Positions 46,629 to 57,099 of a DNA stretch of 64,000 bases are shown here, piece after piece. The position numbers were made by a program, and so were the translations under genes. Each line of letters opens with the position of its first letter. Position 1 is the stretch's first letter. The stretch is from Anastrepha obliqua. Its lineage: Eukaryota; Arthropoda; Insecta; Diptera; Tephritidae. Below the pieces are notes generated by a model. It was not told the origin of the DNA. It saw nothing but the letters and a program-made list of their open reading frames with translations, and ran no database searches. The stretch covers positions 88,667,784-88,731,783 of the forward strand of contig NC_072893.1 of the NCBI RefSeq assembly GCF_027943255.1, written 5' to 3'.

Positions 46629-47019
46629 CATAAAAATTATGCACTTTAGCATACATTGTAAGTTGTAAGAACGATAATTATTTTTAGAAATATGTTTATA
46701 TATTTAAGAGAGACAATTTTAACTTTCTATAAATATTTGTTAATGTGACGAGAAAAGAATATGAAATAAAAAATATTTTCGTATTAAAGTTAATAGTTTT
46801 TAATATATTTGGAAAAACAAAAGCATTGACTAAAGTAATAAAAAATAAAACACACGTGCATACTCTATCTTATGTTTGTATGTATAAGTATATTTAATTG
46901 TATGTACATATCTGTATAGTTATGATTACTTGCCCGAATTGGTTGAATTGGTGGGCCATTCTATCAAAGCAGCTTTCATACTTCAGAGCAGGATGTGGAA
47001 TATTACGTATAAATATATG
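46629..47019. other. unassigned
   Basis: AT-rich with tatgtatgta simple sequence. No gene seen. Confidence 0.35.
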
Positions 47020-47349
47020 TACAGTGGCTCAATAAGGAACTCAGACATACTTAGCAAGCAGCTTCAAATTCAAAATTTTTGAAAGAAATGCAAATTAAAT
47101 AGTTTTATTTTTCTATTCGGTATTCAAATAGGATTTTAATAATAGTAATAATAATTTACAAATTTATTACCTCCTTGTTATAAAAAAATTACCATGCAGC
47201 ATTCGCAAAATTGATGTCAAAAAAGAAGTCGGACTTCTGGCATTATTGCGATTGTTTGGCACTTTAAAATGTGGAGTCCCACAATTAATTTCCTCTCGGT
47301 AGAACAGTGAAAAAAAGAACCAAACGTAATAAATTAATATAAATATAAT

Positions 47350-48820
47350 TCGGTAAACTGCAGAAATAGTGGATAGATCCCGTTCGACTGTGTACGACGT
47401 GATAAAGCATTTCAAAGAAACGTTTCGGAAATAGGGAGAAATTGGGACGTCCAGAACTGTTTTCGAATGCAGATGAACGGAGGATAGGGCAACAAATTGA
47501 GAAAAATTCAAATTTGAACGATCTTAAGCTCGCAACAGAAGTTGCCTAACGCCTTAATAAAGAGTTTTCCAATAACAGGTGTTAGGTGTTAAACAGGAGA
47601 GATGACTAACGTTTTTTTATGGCCGGAATTGGATGGTATTGATCTGAACAACGTTTATTTTCAACAAGAGGGCGCTGCGTACCACATAAGCAACGAAACC
47701 ATTTATCTTTTACGGGAAAAGTTTCCGGACCGTGTTATATCTCGAAGAGGTAATCACAATTGGCCACCGAGATATTGTGATTTAACACCTAGTGACTTTT
47801 TCATTGGGGCCACGCGAAAGAGAAGGTCTACGCCAACAGCCCAGGGTCGATTCAAGACCTCAAAGATGAAATTCCTAAGGCTATCGGGGGCATAGGGCAG
47901 CCACTTTGCAATTCGGTTATGTAAAATTTCATGAAAAGGATATTGTCCTGTAAGCGTGGTCGTGGTGGTCATTTGCCTGATGTTATTTTCCACTATTAAA
48001 GGTATACCTTCCTCTTTATAATGAAATAAACATCCGATCATTTATATTAAAAAATAGCATTTTTCTTTGAATATCAAAATAACAGCTCTTATTGGAAATT
48101 CCTTTATTAAATGCATCCCCGAAAGTATACGTAGGTATAGTGTTGCGAAAAAATAATTATAATGGAAGAGTTGCACAAAAAAAAATTCCAAAAAAACCAG
48201 ATTAACCGTCACAAGAGAATAAACTTCGCAAAACGTCATGACGACAAGGATTTCGAGTTCTAGAAGCACTTTCTCTTTGCAGATGAAAGCAAGTTAAACA
48301 TGTTTAGGTCAGATGGACAAACATATGTGTGCAGAAGGCGTAATGAAGAGTCGCTGGAAAAAATTACGTCCGCCAGTTAAACATGGGGATGGGTCGGTAA
48401 TGGTATGGGGTTGAATGTCCGCTGTTGTTACTCGAAATGTATGCTTCATTAACGGCAATATAGACCACAAACAATATAAAAGAAAATTTGGTCCAAAGTG
48501 CTGAAAAGTTGGGAATTAAGGGCAATTTCCAGTACTATCAAGACAACGATCCCAAGCATAAAGTACTTGATGTGCGTCTATGGCATATGTACAACTGCCC
48601 TAAAGTACTTGAAAAACCTCCACAATCTCCAGACATCAATGTAATTGAACATCTATGGGCTCATTTGGAAAACAAACTGAAAAAGCTTGTTATTAGAAGA
48701 TGCTATTAAAGAAAAGTGGGGAAAATAGATCCTTTAACATGCAAGAAGCTGGTGGAATCCATGCCAAGAAGACTGAAAGCTGTGAGAAAAAATAAAGGCT
48801 TGCCGACTAAATATTAATTA
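47350..48820 (+). pseudogene. Tc1-like transposase, interrupted
   Basis: The N-terminal part (47350-47557): EIVDRSRSTVYDVIKHFKET, RPELFSNADERRIGQQIEK with frame changes, the paired-like DNA-binding domain. After the nested insert, 48200-48820 gives HFLFADESKLNMFRSDG, then YYQDNDPKHKV, then PPQSPDINVIEHLWAHLENK, the DNDPKH and SPDxNxIEHLW blocks of a DD34E Tc1 transposase. Ends KAVRKNKGLPTKY and stop. Frameshifts and the insertion make it inactive. Confidence 0.88.
47560..48104 (+). mobile_element. non-autonomous mariner-like element, copy A (nested in Tc1)
   Basis: Imperfect inverted ends (aagagttttccaataacagg against aaggaatttccaataagagc) with TA at 47558-47559 and 48105-48106. It is 545 bp. 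The interior keeps only the transposase C-terminal part: LDGIDLNNVYFQQEGAAYHI, SRRGNHNWPPRYCDLTPSDF, and a final KRGRGGHLPDVIFHY. The family catalytic QQDGA is QQEGA here. The N-terminal half is missing, with the 5' end joined close to the ttttttatggccggaattgg segment, as in copy B at 58580-59088. Confidence 0.88.
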
Positions 48821-49098
48821 AATTGTTTTTTTTTTCTAAAATATTATTTGCCTAACTCTACTTCATATAAATGTCCGAATTCTTTTTGTCATGTATTTTG
48901 TTAAGTTTTTATGTTTGTATTTTTTATATACGAATGCGTGGAAGTTTATTTACGTTTTTTGTAGTTTTGAAAAGTACGCTTGAGGAACGAAAATAAATGT
49001 GACACATAAACGCATTCGATTTGGATTTTAATATGTATATATTTTTTTATTTGAAACCATATCACTGGGGTGTCCGAGTTCTTTGTTGAGCCACTGTA

Positions 49099-50808
49099 TG
49101 CGCTCACATCTTTTGCGAAGTATGGGAAAATATTGATTGCTAAGATTTCACCCGACCACCTGAAAACTATTTTCAACTGTGTGAATGCTGTATAAGCTTA
49201 GGAACAGGACATGAAATATTGAACAATAAATATTCTGACCCTCGCTGTCCAAATCAAAGAGCCGGGTATCGTTGTTCAAAGTAGCCACAAAAATGAATTC
49301 GTCTTTTTCCGCGCAACTGAATATTTCATTAAATATGTCAGCCATGGGAATGTTGCCTGTGTTTAGGCGCACGATAACCAATTTAAAAAAAGATATTTCT
49401 GCTAACGCGCGCTACTCAACTTTGGGCGCCTGATATGGTTGTGCGAATTAGCTAGAATGGCTTGTTGGATGCTGGTCCTATGTTGCTTGTAAAACCATAA
49501 AAAATGTTTCCTGAAACTTATATATATTTTATTATATATATTTTATTATATTACTTTCGCTCAGGTATGCGTGTGTGTTCCTATGATGCTTTTGCTCATT
49601 TCTGAGCGACTGGTGGTATTTGCAGACATATGGCAACCCTTTTTCCTGTGTTACCGGATGACGAACTGCATGCGAAACTCTAAATCTATTAGTACAAAAT
49701 TTTCCTTCCCATTTCTGCGCTACTGTGCACGGGATTTTGAAACAAAAGAATTCTTCGATATCCTTTCCTGTGCACTTGGTAAATTTGGTCACAAAGACTA
49801 AGTCGACATTCTTACGCAATTATAAAAAGTTCACTTTGGGGAACTGCGACATCCAAACAAATTATTTTTCTAGTGATACTTTCTGTCCATTTTCGAGCGC
49901 CTGATATAATTGTGCAAAATTGTCACGTGAAAACGTTTTTTATAAAATAAACAAAAGGCGGCTACCTACTGGAAGCTGGCGACAAAAAACGAATTACAAA
50001 AAATAAGCAGTCCAACAATGAAGCACAACGAACATCAGGCGCACACAGTTCGCATGTCGAGCGAATCATTTTTGTTTTGGTGGTGGGCTAAGAATTGCGG
50101 GAGTTTGTTGAACGTTGAAATCTAAAAATGTTTGGCTACCGAAAAAAAAATCATCAGTTGAGTAGAAAGCTAGAAAATACCATCCTCAATTATTTGTTTT
50201 CGCTTTCTTGATGATGTTTATTGAAAAAAAAAATATTAAAAAAAAAAAAAAATTAATTGAATAAATGGTAATTGTAAACAATATATTAATAAACTTGAAG
50301 CGTTTATATAATTTTCATATATTTCTTAATTTAGTTGCTATTTGTTGCGAAAACTCTTACTAGATGCAAGTCGAAATAAGCTGTGAGTAGTCGTACATAT
50401 CAAAGGTGCTAGAATGAGAGTTCATAGTTTGGAATAAGGAACAGAATGGTTCATTAAGTGGGTAATTTGTTTTACACGGTTGTAAAAAAGTGGCTCAAAT
50501 TGCATTGGTACTTGATATGCAATATTCAGGTTAACTACTGCCAGAAGAAATGCGCTAAAAATCGACCCTGTGAGCAGCTTAATCATAAATTGCATTCCCG
50601 ACTAGCAAGAGTGGGAACATTGATAAGCTTTGAATGACAATAATATAGGGAGAGATCGTGTAGCGAGTTCTATTAAAGATCTCTTGCGACAAAAATTAAA
50701 AACTATTTTTGAATGGTTTCCAGCTTATCTAGTTGTACATTTGTATATAAATTTGGTAATGCGGATTCCGCACAATCGATCCATATTCCAGTATCGATCT
50801 TAATATAA
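49099..50808. other. unassigned AT-rich DNA
   Basis: No gene supported. Overlapping frames at 49532-49819 on both strands lack motifs. The segment 50440-50808 may be an old retroelement flank, but no protein motif supports this. Confidence 0.4.
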
Positions 50809-50812
50809 TTAA

Positions 50813-51095
50813 CACGTTCACGCCGGCGCGTACCACCGGTGGCTCGCACAAGTCTGCTTCATGAGGCGGCGTGTACCAGCGGTGGCCCGCACAAGATTGC
50901 TTCATGGGACGGCGTGTACCACCAATGGTACTTTATTAGACGGTACCTATGAGATGAGAAGCCATAAACGACTACCCTTATGAAAAAATTTCGTTTTATA
51001 TAATATAACCTGCAATCGCTTCCGATAGAGCGAAAAGATGTAAACGTTGCCGTCTGTGGGCGAAGACCATGAATAACAGCGCCGGCGGGAACGTG
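50813..51095. mobile_element. TTAA-flanked MITE with internal tandem repeat
   Basis: Inverted ends cacgttcacgccggcgc and cacgttcccgccggcgc (one mismatch) sit between TTAA at 50809-50812 and TTAA at 51096-51099. TTAA duplication is the piggyBac hallmark. At 283 bp with no ORF it is non-autonomous. It is unusually GC-rich for this window. Confidence 0.82.
50825..50931. repeat. 43-bp tandem repeat inside the TTAA MITE
   Basis: Units start ggcgcgtacc (50825), ggcgtgtacc (50868) and ggcgtgtacc (50911), an exact 43-bp period, about 2.5 copies. Each has accaccggtggc-like palindromic text followed by cgcacaag and tgcttcatg. Confidence 0.85.
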
Positions 51096-51100
51096 TTAAA

Positions 51101-53941
51101 TAGGGATGTTAAAAAATAATCGATTTTTGCTTTAATCGATTTTTTTCTTCTTATTATCGATTTTTTGTAGTCGATTTTATTAAAGGCGAAAATCGATTTT
51201 TAATAAATCGATTATATGAATTACACATTTTAAATCGATTTTTGTAAATAGTGCCATCTGTGCGACGGATGATAAAATGGATAAGTAAGCTAACTAATGT
51301 GAACAAGTCGATAAAAATCAGTGCCATCTTTACGTCCAAATATGTATATTAATGAATTGTGATCCTGCCTTTATTTATTTCTTGGAAGCTTTGAAGTGTC
51401 GAAATAAATATTGGTTTAACCATAAAAATGTCTTCCGCTGCTAAAACACCCAGAAGCTGCTGGCGCAAGTATTTTACAATAAGGAAGGAAAATGCAACCG
51501 CAAAATGTAAATACTGCCCAAAAGAGTTAAAAACATGCAATAACACTACAAACTTGAAACAGCACATGGAAAGAAAACATTCTGATGTCTTACAAGCTGA
51601 CGAGGTAAAACTCATTATTTGATGTAATAGTTATTATTTAAAATATTTTAAATTATATTTTGTTTTTATTTTTATCACCGCAGAATTCACATGAAGTTGA
51701 TGTCCAGGATACTACCAATTTGAGGCATAATGATTCATTGGTGCATTCGCCATTGACAGACACTGAGGCTTCGTCGTTAACTCCAAAACGGGCTAGATCA
51801 ACTATCGGAGCGGCTTTTTCAAGAATTTCAGCATATGCCTCAGATGGAGAAAAAAATAAACAAATAACAAACAGCATCGCAGAAATGATATGCCGGGACA
51901 GTCTTCCTTACAATATGGTGGAAGGAACAGGATTCAAAAAGCTAATGAAAACTATCGTTCCTTTGTACAAGGTTCCATGTCGTAAAACTATCACAGATCT
52001 CATTGATACTAAATATGACGAAAAAAAGACCCTTATTAAACAAAAATTACGGTCTGTTAAAAACGTCTATCTTACAATAGATGAATGGAAGGATATGCAG
52101 TTAAGAAGTTTTTTAGGCGTGACTGTTCACTTTATAGAAAATTTTGAAATGAAATCGGTGAATATCGCATGTGAACCGCTTCATGACAATCATACAGGCG
52201 AATATTTATCGGAGATGGTTCTTAATGTTTGTGAAGATTGGGGTTTGTCGCATGACAAAATTGTGAGTGTTACTACAGACAATGGCGCTAACATGGTTAA
52301 AGCTATTGAGATTACTTTCGGCAGAGCAAAACATATTCGATGCCTAGCACATACGTTGAATCTAGTAGTTGAAAATTCTGTGAGTTCCTCTGATGTTAAA
52401 CTTTTTTTGGATAAAGTACGAAAAATCGTAACTTGGTTCCACCAAAGTGGTGTAGGCGCTGAAGAATTGCGACAGATGCAAATGCAGGAAAGCGTTGTTG
52501 AAGGAAAATTGAAGCATTTGGTCGGAGATGTGTCTACAAGATGGAACTCACAATTATTTATGATTGAACGTTTTGTGTTAATGAGCAGCACAATTGGATC
52601 TATTTTAATAAACCATCCGAATGCACCCCAAATACTTCAAGCAAACGAAGCAAACGAGCATCGTTGTGCTCAAAGAAATTGGAAAAGTTTTAAAGCCTTT
52701 TCACAATGTTACCGAAGAAATGAGCGCTGAAAAATATGTGACAGCTAGTAAAGCTATACCTATTATCAAGTGCTTGAGAACTTTGTTAGACGCTATACCG
52801 ATAACCAGTGATTTGGCCAATCAATTCAAATATTCATTGCAAACAGAACTAAAAAAAAGATTTGAAAACATACAGAAAGTTCACCTTTTCTCAGTCGCAA
52901 CGTTTTTGGATCCTAGATTCAAAAAAATTCATTTAGATGAGCCATTATCTTTGTCAAAAACAATTAATTATACCAACCGATGCCTAAGTTTAAATACTAG
53001 GAATGATGATACTATACTGGTGACCGATTTTGAATCATCTGTTTCATCACAAGTTGCCAGCGACGATCAAGATATATGGCAGGTACACCATAACAAAATA
53101 ATGGCTGCTAATACGTCAATGACAAAAAATACAGAGATAGATTTATATATCGCAGCGCCATTATCAAATCTTAAAGTAGACCCTCTCGATGTATGGAGAA
53201 GTTCTGAGGGAACTTTTCCAAAATTAACAGACTTAGCTTTGAAACACCTCTCAGTGATGGCCACTTCTGCACCAGCTGAAAGATTATTTTCGAAGGCTGG
53301 GAATATTGTCAGAAAAACTCGAAACCGTATTTTAGGAAAGCGACTACCAAAACTATTATTTTTAAACTCTTTGACTGAAGATTTATGGCAATAATTTTTT
53401 AAGTCTCTGATAAATTTTGATTTGAGGTTTGGAGGAAGCTTCCTTTTCTTTTTTAATGCTCATACCCAACAATTCTCGTTATATTTAATACTTAAATTAA
53501 TCGTTTAATTTTATTTTGATTCTAGTCGAATGTTAATTGATACAAAACATTTGTGGCAATTATTTAATTGAATTTTTTTATTACTTAAACTAAAAGCTTG
53601 AAGATAGCTTTCTTTTATTTTCTTAGTTTTGTTTGTTATATTGCTATATTTTGTACTCTTATAGTTTTGTATTATTTTTACTGCAATAAAATATTTAAGA
53701 GTACTAAAAAATGTATATATGTATCATTAATTTGAATATGTATTTATAATCTTAAAGTCGTCCTTTTAGATATTTTTTCATACTTATATATCAAATATGC
53801 ATTTTTCGTATTAAAAAATCGAAATATCCACAAAAATCGATTATTCCCTCAAAAATTGATTTTTTATAAATCGATTTATCTTGAAACGAAAAAAATCGAT
53901 TATTAAATGATCGATTTTTTCGACTCGAGGTCACATCCCTA
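51101..53941 (+). mobile_element. hAT element, nearly intact
   Basis: The 2841-bp element has ends tagggatgt and acatcccta, and a perfect 8-bp target duplication gtgttaaa (51093-51100, 53942-53949), both diagnostic of hAT. The subterminal zones hold repeated atcgat words: six at the left (51118-51240) and four at the right (53835-53915). These are likely transposase-binding sites. The transposase gene (51428-53394) has one small intron and one frameshift. Confidence 0.95.
51428..53394 (+). pseudogene. hAT transposase (BED finger), one frameshift
   Basis: Exon 1 (51428-51604) encodes a BED zinc finger: W at SCWRKYF, then CKYC, TTNLKQHMERKH (C-x2-C...H-x4-H). Intron 51605-51683 (GT...CAG) joins in phase to exon 2 (51684-53394), ~628 aa overall. 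Seen next: VYLTIDEWKD (first catalytic D), SVTTDNGANM (second D), CLAHTLNLVV, VSTRWNSQ, FLDPRFKK, and the C-terminal dimerisation block ATSAPAERLFSKAGNIVRKT, with the catalytic E in AER. A single frame change at ~52645-52665, near the short duplication gcaaacga, separates ANEA from IVVLKEIGKVLKPF. The protein resembles ZBED-type hAT transposases. Only that shift disables it, assuming no assembly error. Confidence 0.92.
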
Positions 53942-53949
53942 GTGTTAAA

Positions 53950-54369
53950 TAAAAAGTGGTAAACATCGGTCTTACTAGAGTTGTAAAAAGCGCTTTAGGA
54001 ACTTATGGACAGTAATATAAAAATAATTAGGAACAAAAGGATGTGTAATTTATGTGTAATAAATAAGCCGAAAGTTTAGACAAAATACTAAACAATCGAG
54101 TTCGCGGAACGTTTGGCAAGCGATTTATTTTCAAAAAAATTTAATCAGTCTTGATTTCTAAATTTTTAATCAACAAAGCACTCCAGAAAGCTGGCTTTGC
54201 ATATTCACATCCCTTCCATTTGTAAATTAAAATATTCTCTGACATTGAAAAATATCTAAAGGTATGTGCTTTTTTAACCGTAGGTTTGCAATCATAGTCT
54301 CATACCGCGATGAGTTGGAACAGGGCAACTTGGGTCGATCCCAAAAGTCTCGAACTGCTCACAAATGGC
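53950..54369. other. unassigned
   Basis: AT-rich flank of the hAT insertion; no gene seen. Confidence 0.35.
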
Positions 54370-54838
54370 TCGCAAACAAATACTGGAATCCGTGCTTGGA
54401 TCTATGGTCCGAGCACGAAAACCTCCGAACCATCGGGCAAATGTCCTAACGTCTTTTAGACTGAAATTCAAGGTATTTCAATCCGTGCGAGAATAAACCA
54501 TATGAGGGTCAACAAGGGTGCATACATAGCTATATACTCGGACAGTCAAGCTGCATTAAAATTACCAAAATCACATTCTGTGGAATCGAAAATAGTGCAC
54601 GAATACCAACTTACCAACCTTAACCAACTTAGTGCGATAAATAAAAGTGTACTTTTCTGGGTTCTGGGTCGTTCTGGAACAAATGGTAAGAAAATTACTG
54701 ATAAACTCGCTAGGGCCGAGTCGGCAGCAGATTTTCACGGTCCAGAACCATGTTATGGTATCAAGTGGACAGTTACTAAATGCGAGGCAAAGAGTTGGGA
54801 GAATATTCAAAAAATTACCCATTGGGAAGTCACATAAA
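54370..54838 (+). pseudogene. LINE RNase H-domain relic
   Basis: An in-frame part reads AYIAIYSDSQAALKLPKSHS, then VHEYQLTNLNQLSAINKSVL, FWVLGRSGTNGKKITDKLAR (form of WVPGHSGxxGNxxADxLAR), and GPEPCYGIKW. This is the RNase H domain of a LOA/R1/I-type element. Upstream, to ~54370, another frame gives ESVLGSMVRAR-like residues. Fragmentary and inactive. Confidence 0.78.
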
Positions 54839-54867
54839 AACTCTGTCAAGAAATAGGCTTATAAAAC

Positions 54868-55940
54868 CTTTTATCTTCTTCTTCTTCCTGATTGGCGCGA
54901 TAACCGTTTAAGGGGATCCGGTGGTCGATTTTTGGTTTTTTCGATATCTCGAAAGAATAGTATCTTGAGAACATACTGTGAATGTTATAGCTTCTACAGC
55001 CCATTAACTAGGTAGAAAGGGGTTTGCGCGCTCCTGTACCTCAAGCTTTAAACTCGAAAACGACTTTGTCGGCCTGGTGATGCCGAAAAAAAAATTTAGA
55101 GTGTCAAATTCAAAACCGCGCCATTTTGTCAATTTTTTTTTTAGTCCGGGATATAGCTACAGCCATGCTGATTAATAATTTTTCTGGTTTTTGTGTTTCA
55201 GATAAATAGAAGAGCCAAAATGGACAACACCGTCCAGGTCGAATTTTTCGGGAGGGTCAACTTCAGCGCCATTATTAAAATTAAAAAAAAACTGTTTTTG
55301 TTTTCATTTTTGTATGTAAAAGAACTTAAATAAAAAGCCTAAAAAATTTAAATATCGTTTTTAATTTTTTTATTGTAAAAAAAATTCCTCAAAATACTCT
55401 ACATTTTCAAGCTTTAGACCAACGGGACTTAAGCGATTTTGACCGAGTTTAGCAAAGCGCTAGTCGTTTCTTTCTCATGCTAACCGACGCCAAGTGGGCA
55501 CACCAAGTGAAGCTAAGCCTTTCTCCACTTGATATTTCCAACGAATAGGAAACCTTCCTCTTCCTCTGCTACGACCAGCTGGTACCGCATTGAATATTTT
55601 CAGAGCCGGAGCGTTTGTATCCATGACCCAGCCAACTTAGCCTCTGGATCTTTATTCGCATATCACAGTCTATGCCGTCGTCGTAAAGCTCATTCAGCTC
55701 ATTGTTCCATCATCTAAGACACTCGCCGAGACCAACGTGCAAAAGTCCAAAAATCTTCCGCAGAATCTTTCTATGAAACTCTTATCGGATATTGTCACCA
55801 TTTAAGCTTCTGCGCCATACGTTAGGAAGCGCATGATTAGATCCTTATAGAACATTAGTTTTGTTCGTCAAGAGAGGACTTTACTACTCAATTGCCCACT
55901 TAGTCCAAAATAACACTTGTTGGCAAGAGAGATTCTCCGT
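54868..55940 (-). pseudogene. RTE-like LINE 3' part, split by a TTAA element
   Basis: On the - strand 55940-55433 reads QLSSKVLS, LIMRFLTYGAEA, DTNAPALKIFNAVPAGRSRG, RGRFPIRWKYQVEKGLASLG, the C-terminal part of an RTE-like reverse transcriptase. The last bases lie beyond the insert at 54868-54911: the complement of cttcttcttcctgattggcg (tail) and ataaccgt. The 3' terminus is the same as at 24655-24790. Stops in the frame show it is dead. Confidence 0.85.
54912..55428. mobile_element. TTAA-flanked MITE inside a LINE 3' end
   Basis: TTAA at 54908-54911 and 55429-55432 flanks a 517-bp insert. Removing it and one TTAA restores the LINE text seen at 24655-24790. The ends are weakly inverted (tccggtggtc on the left, tcccgttggtc as complement on the right). 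No ORF. The TTAA target suggests a piggyBac-type mobiliser. Confidence 0.75.
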
Positions 55941-55997
55941 TGGATTTGCATAAAATGTGTAAAGTAGACATCAGGAAACTTGTAGTTTTTCTGACAG

Positions 55998-55998
<1 letters not shown>

Positions 55999-56031
<33 letters not shown>
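55999..56031. repeat. (TA)n microsatellite, SINE tail
   Basis: A long ta repeat immediately left of the SINE tail at 56032. It is probably an expanded SINE 3' tail, as also seen at 21081-21092 and 41353-41365. Confidence 0.85.
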
Positions 56032-56032
<1 letters not shown>

Positions 56033-56340
56033 ATTGGCGCGTACATCCTTTTTGGGTGTTTGGCCGAGCTCCTCCTCGTATTTGTGGTGTGCGTCTTGAT
56101 GTTGTTCCACAAATGGAGGGACCTACAGTTTCAAGCCGACTCCGAACGGCAGATATTTTTGTGAGGAGCTTTTTCTTGGCAGAAATACACTCGGAGGTTT
56201 GCCATTGCCTGCCGAGGGGCGACCGCTATTAGAAAAATGTTTTTCTTAATTTTGGTGTTTCATCGAGATTCGAACCGACGATCTCTCTGTGAATTCCGAA
56301 TGGTAGTCACGCACCAACCCATTCGGCTACGGCGGCCGCC
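56032..56340 (-). repeat. SINE, full-length copy 13
   Basis: The most complete copy: tail aattggcgcgtacatcc with hairpin atcctttttgggtg, intact central domain, and full head ending ctacggcggccgcc. B-box-like gattcgaaccgacg. No frameshift-like indels relative to copies 5 and 8. Confidence 0.94.
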
Positions 56341-57099
56341 CAGTTTACTATTACTTAAATTACCATCTCTCAAAAATTCACATTGGGAATGAGGCAGAGA
56401 GCAGACCTGGTCTGGAGAATAATAAAACCACAGAGCATATCTTTTATCGAGATGAAATGGATCCGAATGAAATCAAGAATGTTGCTGTTGTAGAAAATTG
56501 TTGCTGTTACGGAAAATTCACTCAAGGAATTTGGCTTTCTACCAATTCCCAGACTGAGGCAGAGAATATCTGGGTTAAATAGAACCTGATGTAATGCATT
56601 TAATGGTATAGTAGTCAGTAGGTTTGGCATTAACTACTTCTAAAATATGAGGGAGGGGCAAAGAGTCGGCCAATAGGCATACTGCAGATACTAAATCAGT
56701 ACTGTCCAAAATGAAAAATGCGAGTGTATAAGTGAGAACGAGAGAATGGGAGCAGCCCAGTGGGAAATTTAAACCAAAATAAATAAATATTGGATTGGAG
56801 TAGAAAATTTTTGTGGGAGGAATCGAAATGCCTTTTGATATTACATCTATAGCTTCATTTGAACGACTTGTAACATAAAAGGCATTGCAAGTCGCCAAAG
56901 GCATTTTCTAGCATAAAAAAGTTCTCACAGGGCATTGTATTGCATACACTAAGCGTCGCGGACAAACTCGGTGTTTATTCGTTGCTGGTTTGCTAACGAC
57001 TGAACGATGGAGAGTAAGAATACGTGTGATCAATTGATGTATGGGATGGACAGCACTGTACTAAATTATTAATTAAATTAATAAAATAAAAAACATTAA
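56341..57099. other. unassigned
   Basis: Overlapping frames on the - strand (56370-56904) have no recognised motif. The stretch at 56885-56930 resembles the SINE central word in a degenerate form. No gene supported. Confidence 0.35.

Larger units (their letters stand above)
47022..49096 (+). mobile_element. Tc1-like element carrying a nested insertion
   Basis: The ends are cagtggctcaataaggaact (left) and the complement of cagtggctcaacaaagaact (right), with TA at 47020-47021 and 49097-49098. Subtracting the nested element at 47560-48104 leaves ~1.53 kb, normal for Tc1. Transposase pieces are on the + strand on both sides of the insert. Confidence 0.92.

Noticed and set aside
49532..49819. 95-codon - strand frame overlapping a 76-codon + strand frame
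   Set aside because: Mutually overlapping, no motif, AT-rich surroundings; chance is the simplest explanation.
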